From contig JACGCM010001245.1 in assembly GCA_014058105.1 (NCBI GenBank), positions 1,984,001 to 2,048,000 on the forward strand: 64,000 bases of DNA, in the 5' to 3' direction. The position numbers and the translations under genes were made by a program. Below, one piece after another: positions 53,459 to 64,000 of this stretch; positions within the stretch are counted from its first letter, which is position 1; each line of letters starts with the position of its first letter. The notes below the pieces were generated by a model that was not told where the DNA came from, made no database searches, and worked only from the letters and a program-made list of their open reading frames with translations. This DNA comes from Kingdonia uniflora. Taxonomy: Eukaryota > Streptophyta > Magnoliopsida > Ranunculales > Circaeasteraceae.

Positions 53459-54873
53459 TATGACCTTTGGCAAACTTCTATTTATAAAATTACAGGGCGT
53501 TATCTACTTTAAACTGCCTGGCTGTCCCTTCCCTGTTCTATTTTTCATTTAGAACCTCGCATACCCTCATCATCTAATACGCATTCCCATTTAGTTTGGC
53601 AGGGGCACTGGAATACATTCATTACCCCATTCTAAAAGAAAGTCAGAGGAATTTTAAGGCCATATATGACCTAATTCAGATAACACAAAAACCCATCATT
53701 CAGGCCTGCCAACCCAACTCCATTATAGTACGAGATTTTAACATCCTCACTAATCCCTTTCTCTCTTTCCACTAATCCAAACAAGTGACTTGATAGTATA
53801 CCGCTTCCTCCCCTTTTCCTAAGACATAGGCCATAGGCCATAAACCAGCAACCTTGGTCCGTCATATAATTTCACCATTCTCCCTCTAATTTATTTTTAT
53901 ATTCCAAAAATTCTTTTCCTACATCTACTCCCTTAAGATATATGAAAAAAAAATTATCTTTCTCTTTTGTATCTTCTTTCTTTATAAATTTCTTTACTTT
54001 GCTGGATTCCTCAAGGCCTATAATAATGTCTATCTTATCTACAGTATTTTCCGTTACATTACAATCGTCCTCCCTCCCCGACGATGATGTTTCCTCTGAA
54101 CTTAATGCTACTACAAATTTACTCATGAGATTTATAGGCTTTGAACGCATACTGGACCTACAGACACACAAAATATTTTATCATTATCTCTACGTTACAC
54201 CCTTCACACAGTAAAAATAACCCCACCCATGTTTCTACCCAATCAACACGTTTATTTTCCAATTTTCCAAAATAACAGACAATCATTTCAATTTTCCCTC
54301 TTCTTTTCCAAAAAAGTATTTCCTCTCTCTACAATCTGTTCATATAACCAAAGCTGTGTACTACAGAACATTGAAGGCAATTACTCAAAGCCCCTACATT
54401 CTCAACTATATTCTCCGTAAATTAAAAGTGATGAACATATATCATTAAATCTAGATTACAGCACAGAGAAACAAAATAGATCAACATCTATCACTAACCT
54501 ATACTCAAAGAACCGCAATCTTCTGCTTTACCTGACCGTTTTACTGAGATTGACCGCTCTTGTCATTTATCTAATAATTTTTTCACAACAGACACAGCCT
54601 TCCCTAACAAATTAAACTCAGAACTCAAGCGTCTATTCTCTGCGGAGATATGGGTTATACCACTTTTTTTTCTCTTCCTATAATTGTAGATAATTTATGA
54701 GGGTGAGAGATACGAGTTTTTATGCTCTCCCTCGGTTTATGAAATGAGGACTCCTTCAGACATGTGTTAGTCCCTCCTACTATCTCTGCAGGAATGTCTT
54801 TTTGTCTCATAGCATCGTCATGACTTCTTTGATAACATCTACTGTCATCACGTCTGTCTCTATTGTCTGCCAT
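53459..54873 (-). pseudogene. Antisense accessory gene of element F, 5' part (gypsy-type transposon domain)
   Basis: Starts MADNRDRRDDSRCYQRSHDD at 54873. Further on SKPINLMSKFVVALSSEETS and an acidic and lysine-rich part (54171-53872), then DGFLCYLN*VIYGLKIPLTF and QNGVMNVFQCPCQTKWECVL. The last two align with the domain in element A (FLCYLSQLEYGLSLPLT and AKGIINAIGACPIQL). Interrupted at 53454 by element B; continues at 45089. Stops and frameshifts present. Confidence 0.65.
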
Positions 54874-54925
54874 TAAAAGATTATTCCCCTCTTTCCCAAA
54901 GCAATATAAATGACCAATCTCCTTA

Positions 54926-54933
54926 CTTTTATA
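54926..54933 (-). promoter_or_regulatory. TATA box of antisense gene, element F
   Basis: Minus strand TATAAAAG, 53 bases upstream of the ATG at 54873. No TGACGTCA is present; a CGTACG palindrome lies nearby instead. Confidence 0.45.
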
Positions 54934-54940
54934 CTATACC

Positions 54941-56541
54941 AAGATCGTACGATATTCCTAAAATAGCTAAATATTCAAAGTTTGAAACTATCTATACAGT
55001 TGTTAAAATCATATAGTTGTGATCCATAATATTTGCCATATAAGCAGTAAAATAGAATACTTTATTCTTATTCCATTCAGTTTGCAACATCAACATGCCT
55101 CGTTTTACATTTAATAAAGTACCAAAATAAAATACTGAAAATAGATTACATATTTATTTTCCACCTCTCACAGTTCGAAATTATAGTCACATATAGTTAT
55201 ATTTAAAACAGCCTGGATGATTCACCATACCACATGGTAATATCTCCTCTCTTGCTGCTCTCTCATCTTGTTTAGCAAGCTTGTCACGTGCAGTCTCTCG
55301 AACAACCTTTTCTTGAAAAGTTGCATCCAACAACAACTCACAAAACATATCACACCAGAAAAATTAATCAACCTCTGCACACCTACCTTTATCATCTAAA
55401 TAATCTGATTTCAATGACCACTTGGGAAGTACAACATCATAAGGCAAATGACGAAAGTTTCATTCACGAAGCTCAGTGACCTTGATATGGAACTTACCTT
55501 CTACGGCATGACGCACACACTAAGAGCGTGTCCTCACCATGGTTGCTCACTCTACCTCAACAACAAAATTGTCTCTGACAGAAGATACAAGATAGAGCAA
55601 CCTAGGAACACTACTTTATATATACAAAATGAAGATCTCTGAAAATCTTAGTCGCCTCACAAATTTTGTTAAAAGATATATTGTGTGAAATTTCAGAAAC
55701 ACAAATATCACCAGAAGCTCGAAAATATTGTGGCAGGTCATGCTTTCCATGTTATGAAATATCTCCTTAGATTTTATGCGTACAGATATGAAGATCGCAA
55801 CATACAAATCAAGCATGTCTAGTAGTAACACCTACAAACATATATCAGTTACTTCCATATGGCTAGACATTTTTTAGTCAGTTTGAATCAGTAGCTCGCA
55901 GACATACACATACCTTTACAATCACCCAATCATCTTAACAAATTATTTACTTACTTTCATCATATGACCTTTTTATATTTTTGAGCTCTTCTATTTTTTC
56001 AAACCTCAACTTCCACCACTACCCTTTACAGATATGCACACTAAGATCTTTACAGTTCAATTTGTCCAGCAATTCTCCATGATAAACTAATGTTCCTCAC
56101 GCCTATATATTTTCAAACTTATATTTTGAAATAGAAAGCTACATATATAAGTTGAGAAGTTTGAAGCACAACATCAAAATGGCAGAACGAAGACATTTCA
56201 TTAGTTCTAAATTTTTTTATAGATTACCTTACAGATAACAAGTGTTCCAGACAATTCATAAATTACTTTACAAGCTGCATCAAATTACAGTTTGAAAGAC
56301 TTCTCAGAATCCAACGAAGAAGAAGATGCAAAATTGAAGCAACTTCCAAACTCTAATCCCCTGCCTAAATGGGCCAAGAAATAGTAGAACTGGAAATCAC
56401 CGAAGACTAACGTCACCGACAAAAGGATCTTCTTCAGGGCCAATATCTATTTTCCCTAGAAGAAAAATGCCCTCTACCACCGTCTCTTCCACCATAACCC
56501 CCACCACCCTACATACTAGAGATAGAAGAAGGGTCATATTT
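54941..56541. other. Region between the two antisense units, element F
   Basis: AT-rich; open stretches here (for example 55288-55479) have no recognised family. Around 56190-56290 words such as CAGATAACAAGTGTTC recall 12388-12410 in element A, so the region is probably homologous but strongly diverged. Confidence 0.4.
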
Positions 56542-56900
56542 CTAAGATAAGACCCACACATCAGTAGGGTACCGGCGAGAGTCCCTCAGATGAATGCCTG
56601 CCACATCATCTTCAGCTATAACAACTTTCTCCACCAGCAGCCACAACCCATTTTGGCATTCCTCCTTCGATGTCAACAGATAATGGAAGTACACCATTTG
56701 GCAATAGTCATTCCCCGTCTCCATTACCACTTCATATGTCATACAGTAGTATGTGAGGGACACCATAATTGGTGTCGGCAGATGCAAAGGCTGGTAACCA
56801 AAGTATCAAATGTGAAATTCTTCTATCTTCTTTCGAATCCTAGCCTCTCAAGACTGTTGCCTTATCATTACCATACTCTTAACCGTCAGAAAATTTTAAG
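56542..56900 (-). pseudogene. Short antisense accessory frame, element F (diverged)
   Basis: Reads EFHI*YFGYQPLHLPTPIM, then YCQMVYFHYLLTSKEECQNG. It occupies the same place as the MVKTRR frame in family 1 and aligns with KLKYFGDHSLEM.IPAPIP and FYYKWRFHVFVLTSEE. The start codon is not clear. A TATAAAGATC box lies near 56978 on the minus strand. Confidence 0.5.
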
Positions 56901-57198
56901 TACAGAAACCAGAATACAGATGAAATAATTTAGGGAAGAAGACTTGGTTCATCGGACAATAATCAGAGTGATCTTTATACTATGGTCAGCATTCAATTCT
57001 ACTCTTCAAATTGCCAAAGTCAGGAGGATTTCCCATGCAGCAAAATTGACTAGAACTATTGGCACTAAAAAGCCCAAAAGCCACAAACAGATATTCATGA
57101 AGATGCTTTGGAAATGATTCTCAGATATTAATTGTATAATTAAATGAAGCTTCTCAACCAATACCCCTCACCCATAATGTTTTTGCACTATTGGCTGA

Positions 57199-57209
57199 AA
57201 GAGGGCGGT
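57199..57209 (+). other. Polypurine tract, element F
   Basis: AAGAGGGCGGT before the 3' LTR at 57210. Confidence 0.6.
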
Positions 57210-57706
57210 TGTAGTAACTTATTCTGTATTTTGGACTCATGCTTCATCTTCGACCATCATACGACCACTCGACCTTAACAACATAATGTGTTGCACTATT
57301 GAAGACATATAATAATTATAGAGCTCTAGTCATCACTATCAACTTCTAGATCAACAGTTCGTGTTAAGCAAACACACCGTCATCAATGAAGCTGTTACAA
57401 AATAACAAAGATCAGAATGTTACACAATCAAATCAAAGATTATCAAATACATATTGTAGAGTCCATCATTAAGGATAATAATGGTCATCAAACGGTCATA
57501 TTATAAGATCGATAAATAAAGTTGAGAATCTGAGATGAGGGAATGGAAGATAGAGGAATGCTCACTAAAACTCTATACAAAATAGCTGGAGCTTCTCTCA
57601 TAATATTTAGTAGCTATCAATAAACTACTCTTCCATTATTCGTCTAGAAGCTCTGAATATCTTTGGTGTAAAGGCTAAGTTCGAATCACAAAATTAGGCT
57701 ATTACA
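57210..57706 (+). repeat. Element F 3' LTR
   Basis: 497 bp from TGTAGTAACT to TATTACA. About 75 bp of U5, including the hairpin motif, are deleted compared with the 5' LTR. Confidence 0.85.
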
Positions 57707-57711
57707 CAAGA

Positions 57712-58289
57712 ATAGGAGATTGTCAGAATGTTGTGATCTGACACCTTAAGATAAAGAAGCCAAGTTTCTTCCTGAGTCGAGAAATTGCCAGCTTAGGATT
57801 TTATTTGAAGACTGCGATATCAGTCATGTAAAATTTCCACATCATGACGCATTAGTAATAATGGTCAAGATGAAGAAGTTTGTTGTGTATACAATGATGA
57901 TCGATACTGGAAGCAGTATTGAGATTCTTTTCCAGAGCACGATCTATCAGATAAAGTTGGCCGATCAAGTTATTCCAAATGACACCGATATTTACAGATT
58001 TAAGAGTTCCAAAGAAGAACGAGTAGGTAAGATCATCTTACCTATCACCGCTGGACCGGCCACAATAGACGTGACATTCTACATCATTAACACCAATTCT
58101 CGTTATCTCGAGATTATGGGCCACTGCTTGATTTCCAACATGGAAGCAATCGCTTCTACTTATCATCAAGCATTTCGCTTTAAACAAAATGATGGTATCT
58201 ACGAAATCAAAAGCAATCAAAAGCTTTCCAGATCTTGCGAGAATACCATCTCTGCCATTTTTTATATATCTGACAGATACGCTGCATAG
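57712..58289 (+). pseudogene. pro: gag end and aspartic protease, element E
   Basis: Gag resumes with a RRLSEC-like segment. Protease frame 57861-58289 (142 aa): VVYTMMIDTGSSIEILFQST with DTG intact (Asp at 57903-57905), VGKIILPITAGPATIDVTFY, HCLISNMEAIASTYHQAFRF and SDRYAA. One of the best preserved frames in the window. Confidence 0.8.
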
Positions 58290-58319
58290 CATTTACAGAA
58301 AGCTGGTCACATCGACGAT

Positions 58320-59290
58320 CATCCTTCATTAGAAGAGCTTACAAAGTACATAGACATTGATGGACCTAGCCGAGATACTTTCATCAGTACCAAGCTGGTC
58401 CAGAATGATAAGGATGCTCCCGTTTACTTCTTCCGAATGAATCAAGATTTTTTTGCGTGGACTTTCGAAGAGATGCCCCGGGTTGATCCATCCAAGGCAT
58501 GCCACAGATTGGCCATCAACATTAAATGTCACGATGGTCAAACATAAATAGTAACGACTCTAACCTCTTCTTTGAGATGAAGTCAACATTGAGATTAATA
58601 AGTGGATCAAAGTGGGGTTCATTCAAGAAGCCAAGTATCCAGATTAGATCTCCAACATCGTCGTAGTTCCTAAGAAGAATGGAAAGGTCTGAGTTTAAAC
58701 AAATACACTCCAAAGAATGGTTTCCCTCTTCTAATCATCCATCAAATTCTTAATTCCACGGCAGGCCACGAACTCTTATCTATGATGGATGCTACTTCTG
58801 GATATAATCAAATACCTATCTTGGAGGAAGATCAGGAAAAGACCACTTTCATCACTGAAAGATGACTTTACAGCTACAAAGTCATGGCCTTCGGATAAAG
58901 AACGTAGGTACAACTTATTAACAATTAATGAAAACTTTGTTCAAAGTATACCTTGGGAAAAAATTTGAAGTCTACATTGATGATCTCATGTATAAGAGCA
59001 TACAGTCAAAAGGCCATATCACAGATCTAACCGCAATATTTAACATTCTATGATCTTATAAGATGCGACTAAATCTAGATAAGTGTCAATTCAGAATATA
59101 TGTATGCAAATTCCTCGGCTATCTCACCAGCTAGAAGGGGGTTGAGGATGATCCAGATCAAATTTGAGCTCTCCTCAACATGCAATCTCCAAAAGCAATA
59201 AAGAACGTACAAAAACTTATAGGCAAAATTGCTGCTATCAGCCGATTCGTTTCTAAATCTTTAAATCGTTGTCATTGGTTATTCCTACTA
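58320..59290 (+). pseudogene. rt: Reverse transcriptase, element E
   Basis: EEMPRVDPSKACHRLAINIK near 58470, LLSMMDATSGYNQIPILEED near 58780, VYIDDLMYKSIQSKGHITDL near 58970 (both Asp present), LDKCQF.IYVCKFLGYL and NVQKLIGKIAAISRFVSKSL. Frame changes and stops between these blocks. Confidence 0.8.
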
Positions 59291-59389
59291 CCCCGAGTTG
59301 TACCAAATGAGGAAAAGTTTAGCCAATCAAAGAGATCCAATGGACATCAGAAAATGAGGTAGCTTTTTAGGAACTCTAAACTTATTTGG

Positions 59390-59700
59390 GGAAGTCTCCC
59401 ATCATGAGCACCCTAGTAGATAATGAGGAACTGATTATCTACCTGGAAGTTATAGATACTTCTATCAGCTCGGCTCTCATTTGACTTTAGAGAAGATTAA
59501 AAAGCCAGTCTATTTTATCAACAAAACCATCACTCTAGTGGAAATGAGGTATTCTAAAATTGAGAGACTCCATCAAACTCTTGTTTACACTTCATATAAA
59601 ATTAAGCACTACTTCCAAGCTCATTCAGCCAAAGTCATGACATATTACCCACTCTAGGAAGCTTTGTCCAAAAAAGAAAAATTGCAAAGAGTGTAGTAAT
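59390..59700 (+). pseudogene. RNase H (Ty3/gypsy type), element E
   Basis: SPIMSTLVDNEELIIYLEVI, DTSISSALI then stops; further words of KPVYFI.KT and KLKHYFQAHSAKVM type in other frames. Confidence 0.7.
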
Positions 59701-59779
59701 GCTCAATTAGTTTGGGGGAACATGATATAAAGTTTGAAGAATGCCATTCAGAAAAAGGTTAGGCCATTGCCAATAATCT

Positions 59780-60300
59780 CATGGATTTTCCTATAGAGGA
59801 TCTCGATTAGGAGGAGCACGATCCTGACCTTACAGAAAAAATTACTGAAGATCTAGCCGCCAAAGTATTTGACGAGCGAGCTGAATGGATTACAAGGAAA
59901 GGGTGGAGATTTCTTACAGATGGTTCAGTAGGGCCCGCAGGGTCAAGAATCGTACTGATTACCCCTTCTAGCAAAAGAATCGAGAAATCAGTCCGCTTAG
60001 ATTTTGAAGCCTCTAAAAATGTCACCGAATACAAAGCTCTAATTTATGGACTCGGCCTTGCACTCGAGCCTGGCATCCCAGAGCTCTCAGTCTACACAAA
60101 TTCTCTTCTCATCGTCCACCATTACTCTGAATAGTATAAGAAGAATTGAAAGATGATTAAATATGTAACCTTCATTGCCAATAGGATGAGAAGATTTATG
60201 TAAGCAACACTCTACTATCTCTCTCGAGGTGAAAACCGACACCCCGATTCCTTAGCTTATTTAGCCAGGGTCTTGGGTACATAAGCAAGATATAATCAGA
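59780..60300 (+). pseudogene. Second RNase H (aRH type), element E
   Basis: FDERAEWITRKGWRFLTDGS, GPAGSRIVLITPSSKRIEKS, NVTEYKALIYGLGLALEPGI, SLLIVHHYSE and PDSLAYLARVLGT, nearly continuous with a few stops. Linked to integrase by HSVYTINTGGDEEEDEDWQK, a segment also visible in C. Confidence 0.75.
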
Positions 60301-60539
60301 TCGAAGTGATAAAAACCCCCAACATTGATCTTCATTCCGTATACACGATCAACACTGGGGGCGATGAAGAGGAGGACGAGGATTGGCAAAAGCTCTTTAT
60401 TGTCTATAAATATCGGCACGAAGAATTAATGCAATGGGCCCCTTCCAGCAAATCTAATAAAGTGACGACAGTTGATCAAAAAATCAAAGCGTTATACAGT
60501 TCAGAAAGGTCGTCTAAATCACTGCTCAGTTACAAGGCC

Positions 60540-61635
60540 TTATTTTAAGTACCTCTCAAAGAAGAAAACATATGGAATGCTTAAAAATTAATGTAAAGGA
60601 ACTTGTGGCTCCGATACCGCAGGTCGATTACTCTCTAACAGAGAAATTACACAAGGAGTATTCTAGTCAGGAAACAAGCAAGCAGAAGAGTACTTACGAA
60701 ATGCAATACCTGTCAATGACATAAAAGTATGATTCGTGCCCCTGCACTCGAATTACATAACAGCAATATTTTTTGGCCTTTCAAATGATGGGCGCTCGAT
60801 CTCGTCGGAAAATTTCCTAATACTTCAGGTAACCAACATTTCTTACTCGTGGTAACCGATTATTTTACGAAATGGGTAGAAGTAGTACCTCTATGTCGAA
60901 CTAGAGAAGAAGAGGTTATCTCTTTAATCTGGGAACACATTATCACCTGGTTTAGATGCCCTTACCAGATTCAGATCGATAACGGGCCACAGTTCATTGG
61001 TAAAAAGGTCGTTGACTTCCTCAACAAATACAACATCATCTACTCACCATCTAATCCATAATACAATAAAGGCAATAGTTAAGCCAAAATAACCAACAAA
61101 ACCATAGTGGATGGACTCAAGAAAAGGCTTTAATCACAGAAAAAAGGAAATTGGATATGGGAACTTCCTCACATCTTATGGGCATACCGTACCACTCGAC
61201 GTCAATCAACTAGCCGTACCACCTTCCTCCCGGCTTATTGTACAAAAGATGACATTCTAACAAAATATCACCATCATATCCGAGATTACGAGCTTATAGA
61301 CAAAGAAAATGAGTTTGAGTTGGCCTACAATATGAACTGGGTTGATGAAACTGGGAAAAGCGCTATTGCCAACCTAGGTGAATATCACCATATGCTAGCT
61401 AGCTCGTATAACGGAAGAGTCCGAAGTTGTAAATTTCAAATTGATGATCTCATCCTTAGAGAGAACTCGTAACGCAAAAAATAGCAAATGCTGCGAAGCT
61501 GGCAGAAAATTGGGAAGGTTCATTCCTCATCATTTGTCGAACTGGTCTGGGCTCATACTCCCTCATAACGGAACAAGGAGCTTGAATCCCAAATCCATGG
61601 AATACTAGGCAACTAAAGCTGTACTATCGTTAAGT
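60540..61635 (+). pseudogene. int: Integrase, element E
   Basis: Zinc region CKGTCGSDTAGRLLSNREIT with stops, core DYFTKWVEVVPLCRTREEEV and RCPYQIQIDNGPQFIGKKVV (60849-61061), later frames with AYRTTRRQSTSRT-like and IRDYELIDKENEFELAY-like words. Ends near KLYYR at 61633. Confidence 0.75.
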
Positions 61636-61789
61636 CCCTAGTTTCTCCAATTAAATATTCTTATTTTTTCCATTCCAAAAGTGAGATTTTTAATCACCAT
61701 ACAGTGTATATTCTATTCTACTCAATGAAAACTTCCAAGTTTTTTCCCACATTACTCTCTACTTACGAAGACTTTACAAAATCTCACAG

Positions 61790-62200
61790 ATTAAAGCAAA
61801 GGTAAAACTAGCTTTCAATCAACATCTATGCACAAATTAAAGCAAAGGTAAAACTAGCTTTCAATCACCCATCTAAACAGATTAAAGCAGAGGTAAAACT
61901 AGCTTTCAATTGCCAATCTAAATAGATTAAAGCAAAGGTAAAATTAACTTTCAATCGCCCATCTAAACAGATTAAAGTAAGGTAAAACTAGCTTCCAATC
62001 GCCCATCTAAACTGATTAAAGCAAAGGTAATACTTGCTTTCAATCGGCATCTATGCACAGATTAAAGCAAAGATAATACTAACTTTCAATCACCCATCTA
62101 TACAAATATCTGCGATCAAAACAAAGGTAATACTAGTTTTCAATCAAAGATTTCTATCAAACATAAGATAAAGCTAAGGTAAAACTAGCTTTCATCTCTC
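61790..62200. repeat. Tandem repeat array, element E (about 48 bp x 8)
   Basis: Units CAGATTAAAGCAAAGGTAAA followed by ACTAGCTTTCAATC and CCATCTA. The core is the reverse complement of the core in B and C. Confidence 0.9.
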
Positions 62201-62254
62201 AATATGTCTACAACTACATATTACTTCTTTAGGTTACTTTTACAAGATACTTCT

Positions 62255-63715
62255 AAAGGTTCTTCTCTGCTGATGGGAGGTCAGCTACGCCTTTCTCTAC
62301 AATAAGAGGACGTTCAACCATAAATTATGGACCTCGAATAGCTACAATAATCTTACCTTACTTTACCAATTTAATAGGCTAGGAACCTAACTCCATTTCC
62401 ATGGCGCTTAGACAATTTGCTCGATCTATGTCAGCTTTGCAAATATACCCTCGAATAACATACAGCCGTGCAAGGTATCCCTCTCTAACTCAAGCCTTCT
62501 TACTTTCCCCACAAAATAAAAAATAACAACCATTAGCTCCTACGAGCGTGCTATCTCTTGAGAAGACGTATTTTGATCTAGCATTACTACCTCAGAAAAA
62601 TGACTTTGTAATCTCTGGTAACAATCTTTCAAGTTTTTGAACCGTTCGTCTTGCCACTCCATGTGTTTATCTATGCGTGACATAATCTCATGGTGCTCTT
62701 TCATCTTCTCCATTGCTTTATCTAACTCAGCCCAATTCATCATCCTCAACTCTGTTAACTCAGCACAAAGTTTCTCTAGCTCCCTATTATTCCCTTCACC
62801 GCCCCTGCAGGAGCCTTCTTTAACAACTCATCCTTCTTCCTCAACAGCTGATCATTTCCCTTGATCACCCCTTCTAACTCTCATTCTCTGTAAACAATAA
62901 TGTCTAGCTTATTTTGGCTCGCAGTTAAACATTCATTTCCTTTCTGTACAAGAGCCTAAATACGAACTACACCCCCCTCCAGCTTTTTAATTTGAGCTGA
63001 TAGGTCAACCACATCCTTTTTTATTACGGAGATCCCGACATCACCTCTTTTCCTCTTTAACCACTCCCCAGCCTCTGCCTTCTTGATACGTGAATTGGCC
63101 ATATCCAAGTCCACCTTCTCATTCAGCTCGTCACACCATCTTTGAACCATACAGAATTCCAAGTCCTTAGAAGGCAAAACCTCACCCAACTGCTCTGCTA
63201 AACTTTTAGAACTGGCCAGGTCAGTACGAGCTTTCTCAAGCTAGTTTTCTTTCCTAGTTAGTTCATTCTTTAGCACTGCAGTAGCACTTACAAAATTTTC
63301 CATATCAGCTTGAGCTCTCTCAAGGTTATTTTTTTCCTGGTTGTTTGACACTTCAGACTAGCCACAAAATCCTGTAATGACTTTTATGATACATCTAGTG
63401 ACTGAATACGTTATCGAGCCATGTCCGCCTTTCTAATTTTCACCATCAACGCATCAATCAGGCTTTTAAGCTTCGCTGTCTCATCTTCGCTTCTGCAAGC
63501 TCTTTTTCCCCTTTCTTAAGTTTGGCATCTTTCACCTCGATCTGCAGGGTCAAGTCCGAAATAGATTTTGCCACCTTGGTAAACTGGATCTGCACTTTGA
63601 CATGTTGATCCTCTATATCTTCATATGCCTCTCTAATCTGATCAAACTCTGTCACAAACACATGACTATATTGAAGAGTCTGTTGTTCACTAAAGCAAAC
63701 AATCTCCAATTCGAC
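62255..63715 (-). pseudogene. Antisense accessory gene, last exon, element E
   Basis: Exon starts at 63715 after the acceptor TATAG and reads VELEIVCFSEQQTLQYSHVF, HVKVQIQFTKVAKSISDLTL, LKKGEKELAEAKMR; further coiled coil in changing frames (KTRKxKAMEKMKEHHEIMSR, DERFKNLKDCYQRLQSHFSE) and a C-terminal RRLELERDTLHGC and IDRANCLSAMEMELGS. Homologous to exon 5 of C (22116-23165) and of B. Earlier exons lie beyond the window end. Confidence 0.65.
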
Positions 63716-64000
63716 CTATATCACAAAGATAATACATCAAGCTTGATTGAACAATACTCTACGAATACAATCAATCATCATACATGAGACTTTCAAAATT
63801 CTAACAAATTTCTATTTTCTGACATTCTACTATTGTGAGACTACTTCTATACTTAAGGTCGAAGTATGATCTCAGTTCGTTGGCAAAAACATCTACATCC
63901 AATTTCAAGGTATACATTTTCTATGTTCTGATTTTCTAAACACTTTTGTATTATCTGGAAATGCTTGATTATCATCGCCTCTAAACTTCTAACATATTTA
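63716..64000 (-). other. Intron 4 of the antisense gene, element E (partial)
   Basis: Sequence upstream of the TATAG acceptor; AT-rich, no frame. Introns at this place in C and B are 363 and 352 bp, so the window ends inside it. Confidence 0.5.

Larger units (their letters stand above)
37137..57706 (+). mobile_element. Element F: second-family Tat-type retrotransposon, nested in E and split by B
   Basis: LTRs 37137-37712 and 57210-57706 belong to a different LTR family from A-E (about 30% shared words only in U5). Target-site duplication CAAGC (37132-37136) and CAAGA (57707-57711), four of five matching. Contains gag, protease, RT, RNase H, second RNase H, integrase, tandem array, antisense gene, short antisense frame and polypurine tract. 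Without B the element is about 12.2 kb. Confidence 0.85.
34758..64000 (+). mobile_element. Element E: Tat-type Ty3/gypsy retrotransposon, split by element F, continues past window
   Basis: 5' LTR 34758-35357, gag 35436-37136, then element F (37137-57706), then gag end, protease, RT, RNase H, second RNase H, integrase, tandem array and antisense gene to the window end. The junctions join without length change compared with element C when F and one target copy are left out. 3' LTR not in the window. Same LTR family as A, B, C, D. Confidence 0.85.

Noticed and set aside
53942..54214. Plus-strand frame opposite the F antisense gene
   Set aside because: Mirror of the acidic, lysine-rich exon on the minus strand, which has homologues; this strand has none.
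34758..64000. Pararetrovirus or envelope-bearing (Athila-like) identity
   Set aside because: No movement protein, coat domain or envelope-like sense frame after integrase; a second RNase H of the aRH type and antisense genes point to Tat.

Overview
Flowering-plant nuclear DNA, AT-rich, almost entirely transposable elements in different states of decay, plus two patches of broken host genes. I see no bacterial, organellar, rRNA or tRNA genes. The dominant occupants are Ty3/gypsy LTR retrotransposons of the Tat type: gag, protease, reverse transcriptase, RNase H, a second RNase H of the aRH type, then integrase, with a long 3' internal region. I cannot name the species.

Layout. 1-5397: host relics of a B3-domain (REM-like) gene family. 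5398-14000: element A (+) with an extra 3' fragment fused upstream through a shared LTR. 15069-15808: broken SKU5-like monocopper oxidase gene. 16589-32510: nearly complete element C (-, 17523-30295) flanked by two pieces of related elements (D-left, D-right). 32511-33306: 5' end of a Ty1/copia element (-). 33307-34150: LINE with a second, 5'-truncated LINE inserted in it. 34758 to the window end: element E (+), split by element F (+, 37137-57706), which is split by element B (-, 45095-53453). B has a perfect 5-bp target-site duplication (ACTAT) and F a near-perfect one (CAAGC/CAAGA); reading frames resume across both insertions, so insertion order is E, then F, then B.

What stands out is the 3' internal half of the Tat elements. 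Every copy that keeps this region carries genes running against gag-pol. One is a short frame beginning MVKTRR or similar, about 70 bp downstream of a conserved TATA block, close to the 3' LTR. The other is a multi-exon gene. Its first exons (best in A, also in F) resemble the 'putative gypsy type transposon' domain I know as Transposase_28 (PF04195), and its later exons (A, B, C, E) encode an acidic segment and long coiled coil. Four introns lie at matching places in separate copies. In A, B and C it starts downstream of a TGACGTCA site plus TATA box. Gag-pol and the antisense gene converge, and a family-specific tandem-repeat array lies between their ends. Antisense accessory genes are known in Tat relatives (for example gene 23 of maize Grande), so the class is not new; the detailed architecture here, two antisense units with separate promoters and conserved introns in two LTR families, is the most notable thing in the window.

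All coding regions seen here contain stops or frameshifts, and several catalytic residues are substituted, so I regard every element as inactive. Boundaries given for degraded domains are approximate; no alignment or profile search could be run.
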